Shown: piece by piece, positions 6,286-6,395 of the stretch
Layout of the letters: every line of letters begins with the position of its first letter
How positions within the stretch are numbered: the first letter of the stretch is position 1
NCBI GenBank assembly: GCA_934373295.1
Contig: CAKROK010000078.1
Coordinates: 1 to 6,395 of the forward strand
Source of the DNA: an uncultured Christensenellaceae bacterium
GTDB taxonomy: Bacteria; Bacillota; Clostridia; Christensenellales; Christensenellaceae
Reading direction: 5' to 3'
Length of the DNA: 6,395 bases
The notes under the pieces: generated by a model
The model's input: the letters and a program-made list of their open reading frames with translations, nothing else
What the model was told of the DNA's origin: nothing
The model's database searches: none
Position numbers and translations under genes: made by a program

Positions 6286-6395
6286 ATGTTTGATTATTAT
6301 GATACCCTGATAACCCCGGAAGAAGTTGCCGATATGCTGGGATGTGGTATGAACACCACCTATAAGCTTTTGAAGTCGGGAAAGATAAAAGCTAT
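6286..6395 (+). CDS. Excisionase-like helix-turn-helix protein, N-terminal part, cut by the window edge
   Basis: The visible 36 residues begin MFDYYDTLITPEEVADMLGCGMNTTYKLLKSGKIKA. This is the standard helix-turn-helix of the excisionase/MerR-like HTH_17 family: a helix at about 10-18 (TPEEVADML), a turn at GCG, a recognition helix at about 22-31 (MNTTYKLLKS), then the start of the wing (GKIKA). Members are usually 60-80 aa and often sit just upstream of a tyrosine integrase, bending DNA at the attachment site to favour excision; some are plain regulators. The integrase, if present, is outside the window. The ATG at 6286-6288 follows AAAGGAGG (6268-6275) with a 10-base spacer. It lies after a strong terminator, so it needs its own promoter, but I found no convincing one in the 70 bases before it. 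Confidence 0.75.
   Translation, partial: MFDYYDTLITPEEVADMLGCGMNTTYKLLKSGKIKA

Noticed and set aside
1..6395. CRISPR array, tRNA, rRNA or insertion sequence.
   Set aside because: I saw no regularly spaced repeats, cloverleaf sequence, ribosomal RNA segment or transposase frame on either strand.

Overview
The window looks like the accessory end of an integrated mobile element in a low- to mid-GC Firmicute, probably a gut Clostridium relative. This taxonomic guess is inference. It rests on strong AGGAGG-type ribosome binding sites, moderate GC, short excisionase-like winged-helix genes at both ends, and an ATPase module typical of integrative elements. No rRNA, tRNA, CRISPR array, transposase or integrase is visible. 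An integrase may lie just past the right edge, because an excisionase-like gene starts there and runs off the window.

Layout: positions 1-3837 hold a minus-strand block. In transcription order (right to left) it contains a 591-aa protein of unrecognised family with a disordered N-terminus (3837-2062); a 370-aa HerA/VirD4/FtsK-type ATPase (2038-926); a 95-aa cysteine-rich hypothetical protein (819-532); a 78-aa winged-helix DNA-binding protein (439-203); and, beyond a Rho-independent terminator (about 191-157), the start of a zinc-ribbon protein cut by the left edge (122-1). The first two genes are separated by only 23 bases and are very likely co-expressed.

A 295-bp divergent intergenic region (3838-4132) has nested inverted repeats and weak candidate promoters. 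To its right, on the plus strand, is a single large gene (4133-6100) for a 655-aa, Lys/Glu-rich, soluble protein that I do not recognise. It is clearly more AT-rich than the minus-strand block: two lines I counted gave 23% and 40% GC, against 38% and 55% for two lines of the block. This suggests a separately acquired cargo gene. It is followed by a cluster of short repeats (6098-6123), a perfect 11-bp-stem terminator (6191-6220), and the excisionase-like gene (6286 to the right edge).

How the genes may work together (inference): the ATPase and its 591-aa partner look like a two-protein DNA-handling module, perhaps for element replication, transfer or defence. The two small winged-helix proteins are candidates for element excision or regulation. 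The orphan 655-aa gene sits between the ATPase module and the excisionase-like gene, a typical position for cargo such as anti-phage genes, but no catalytic motif supports a specific function. The best candidates for something undescribed are the 655-aa protein and the ATPase/591-aa pair.
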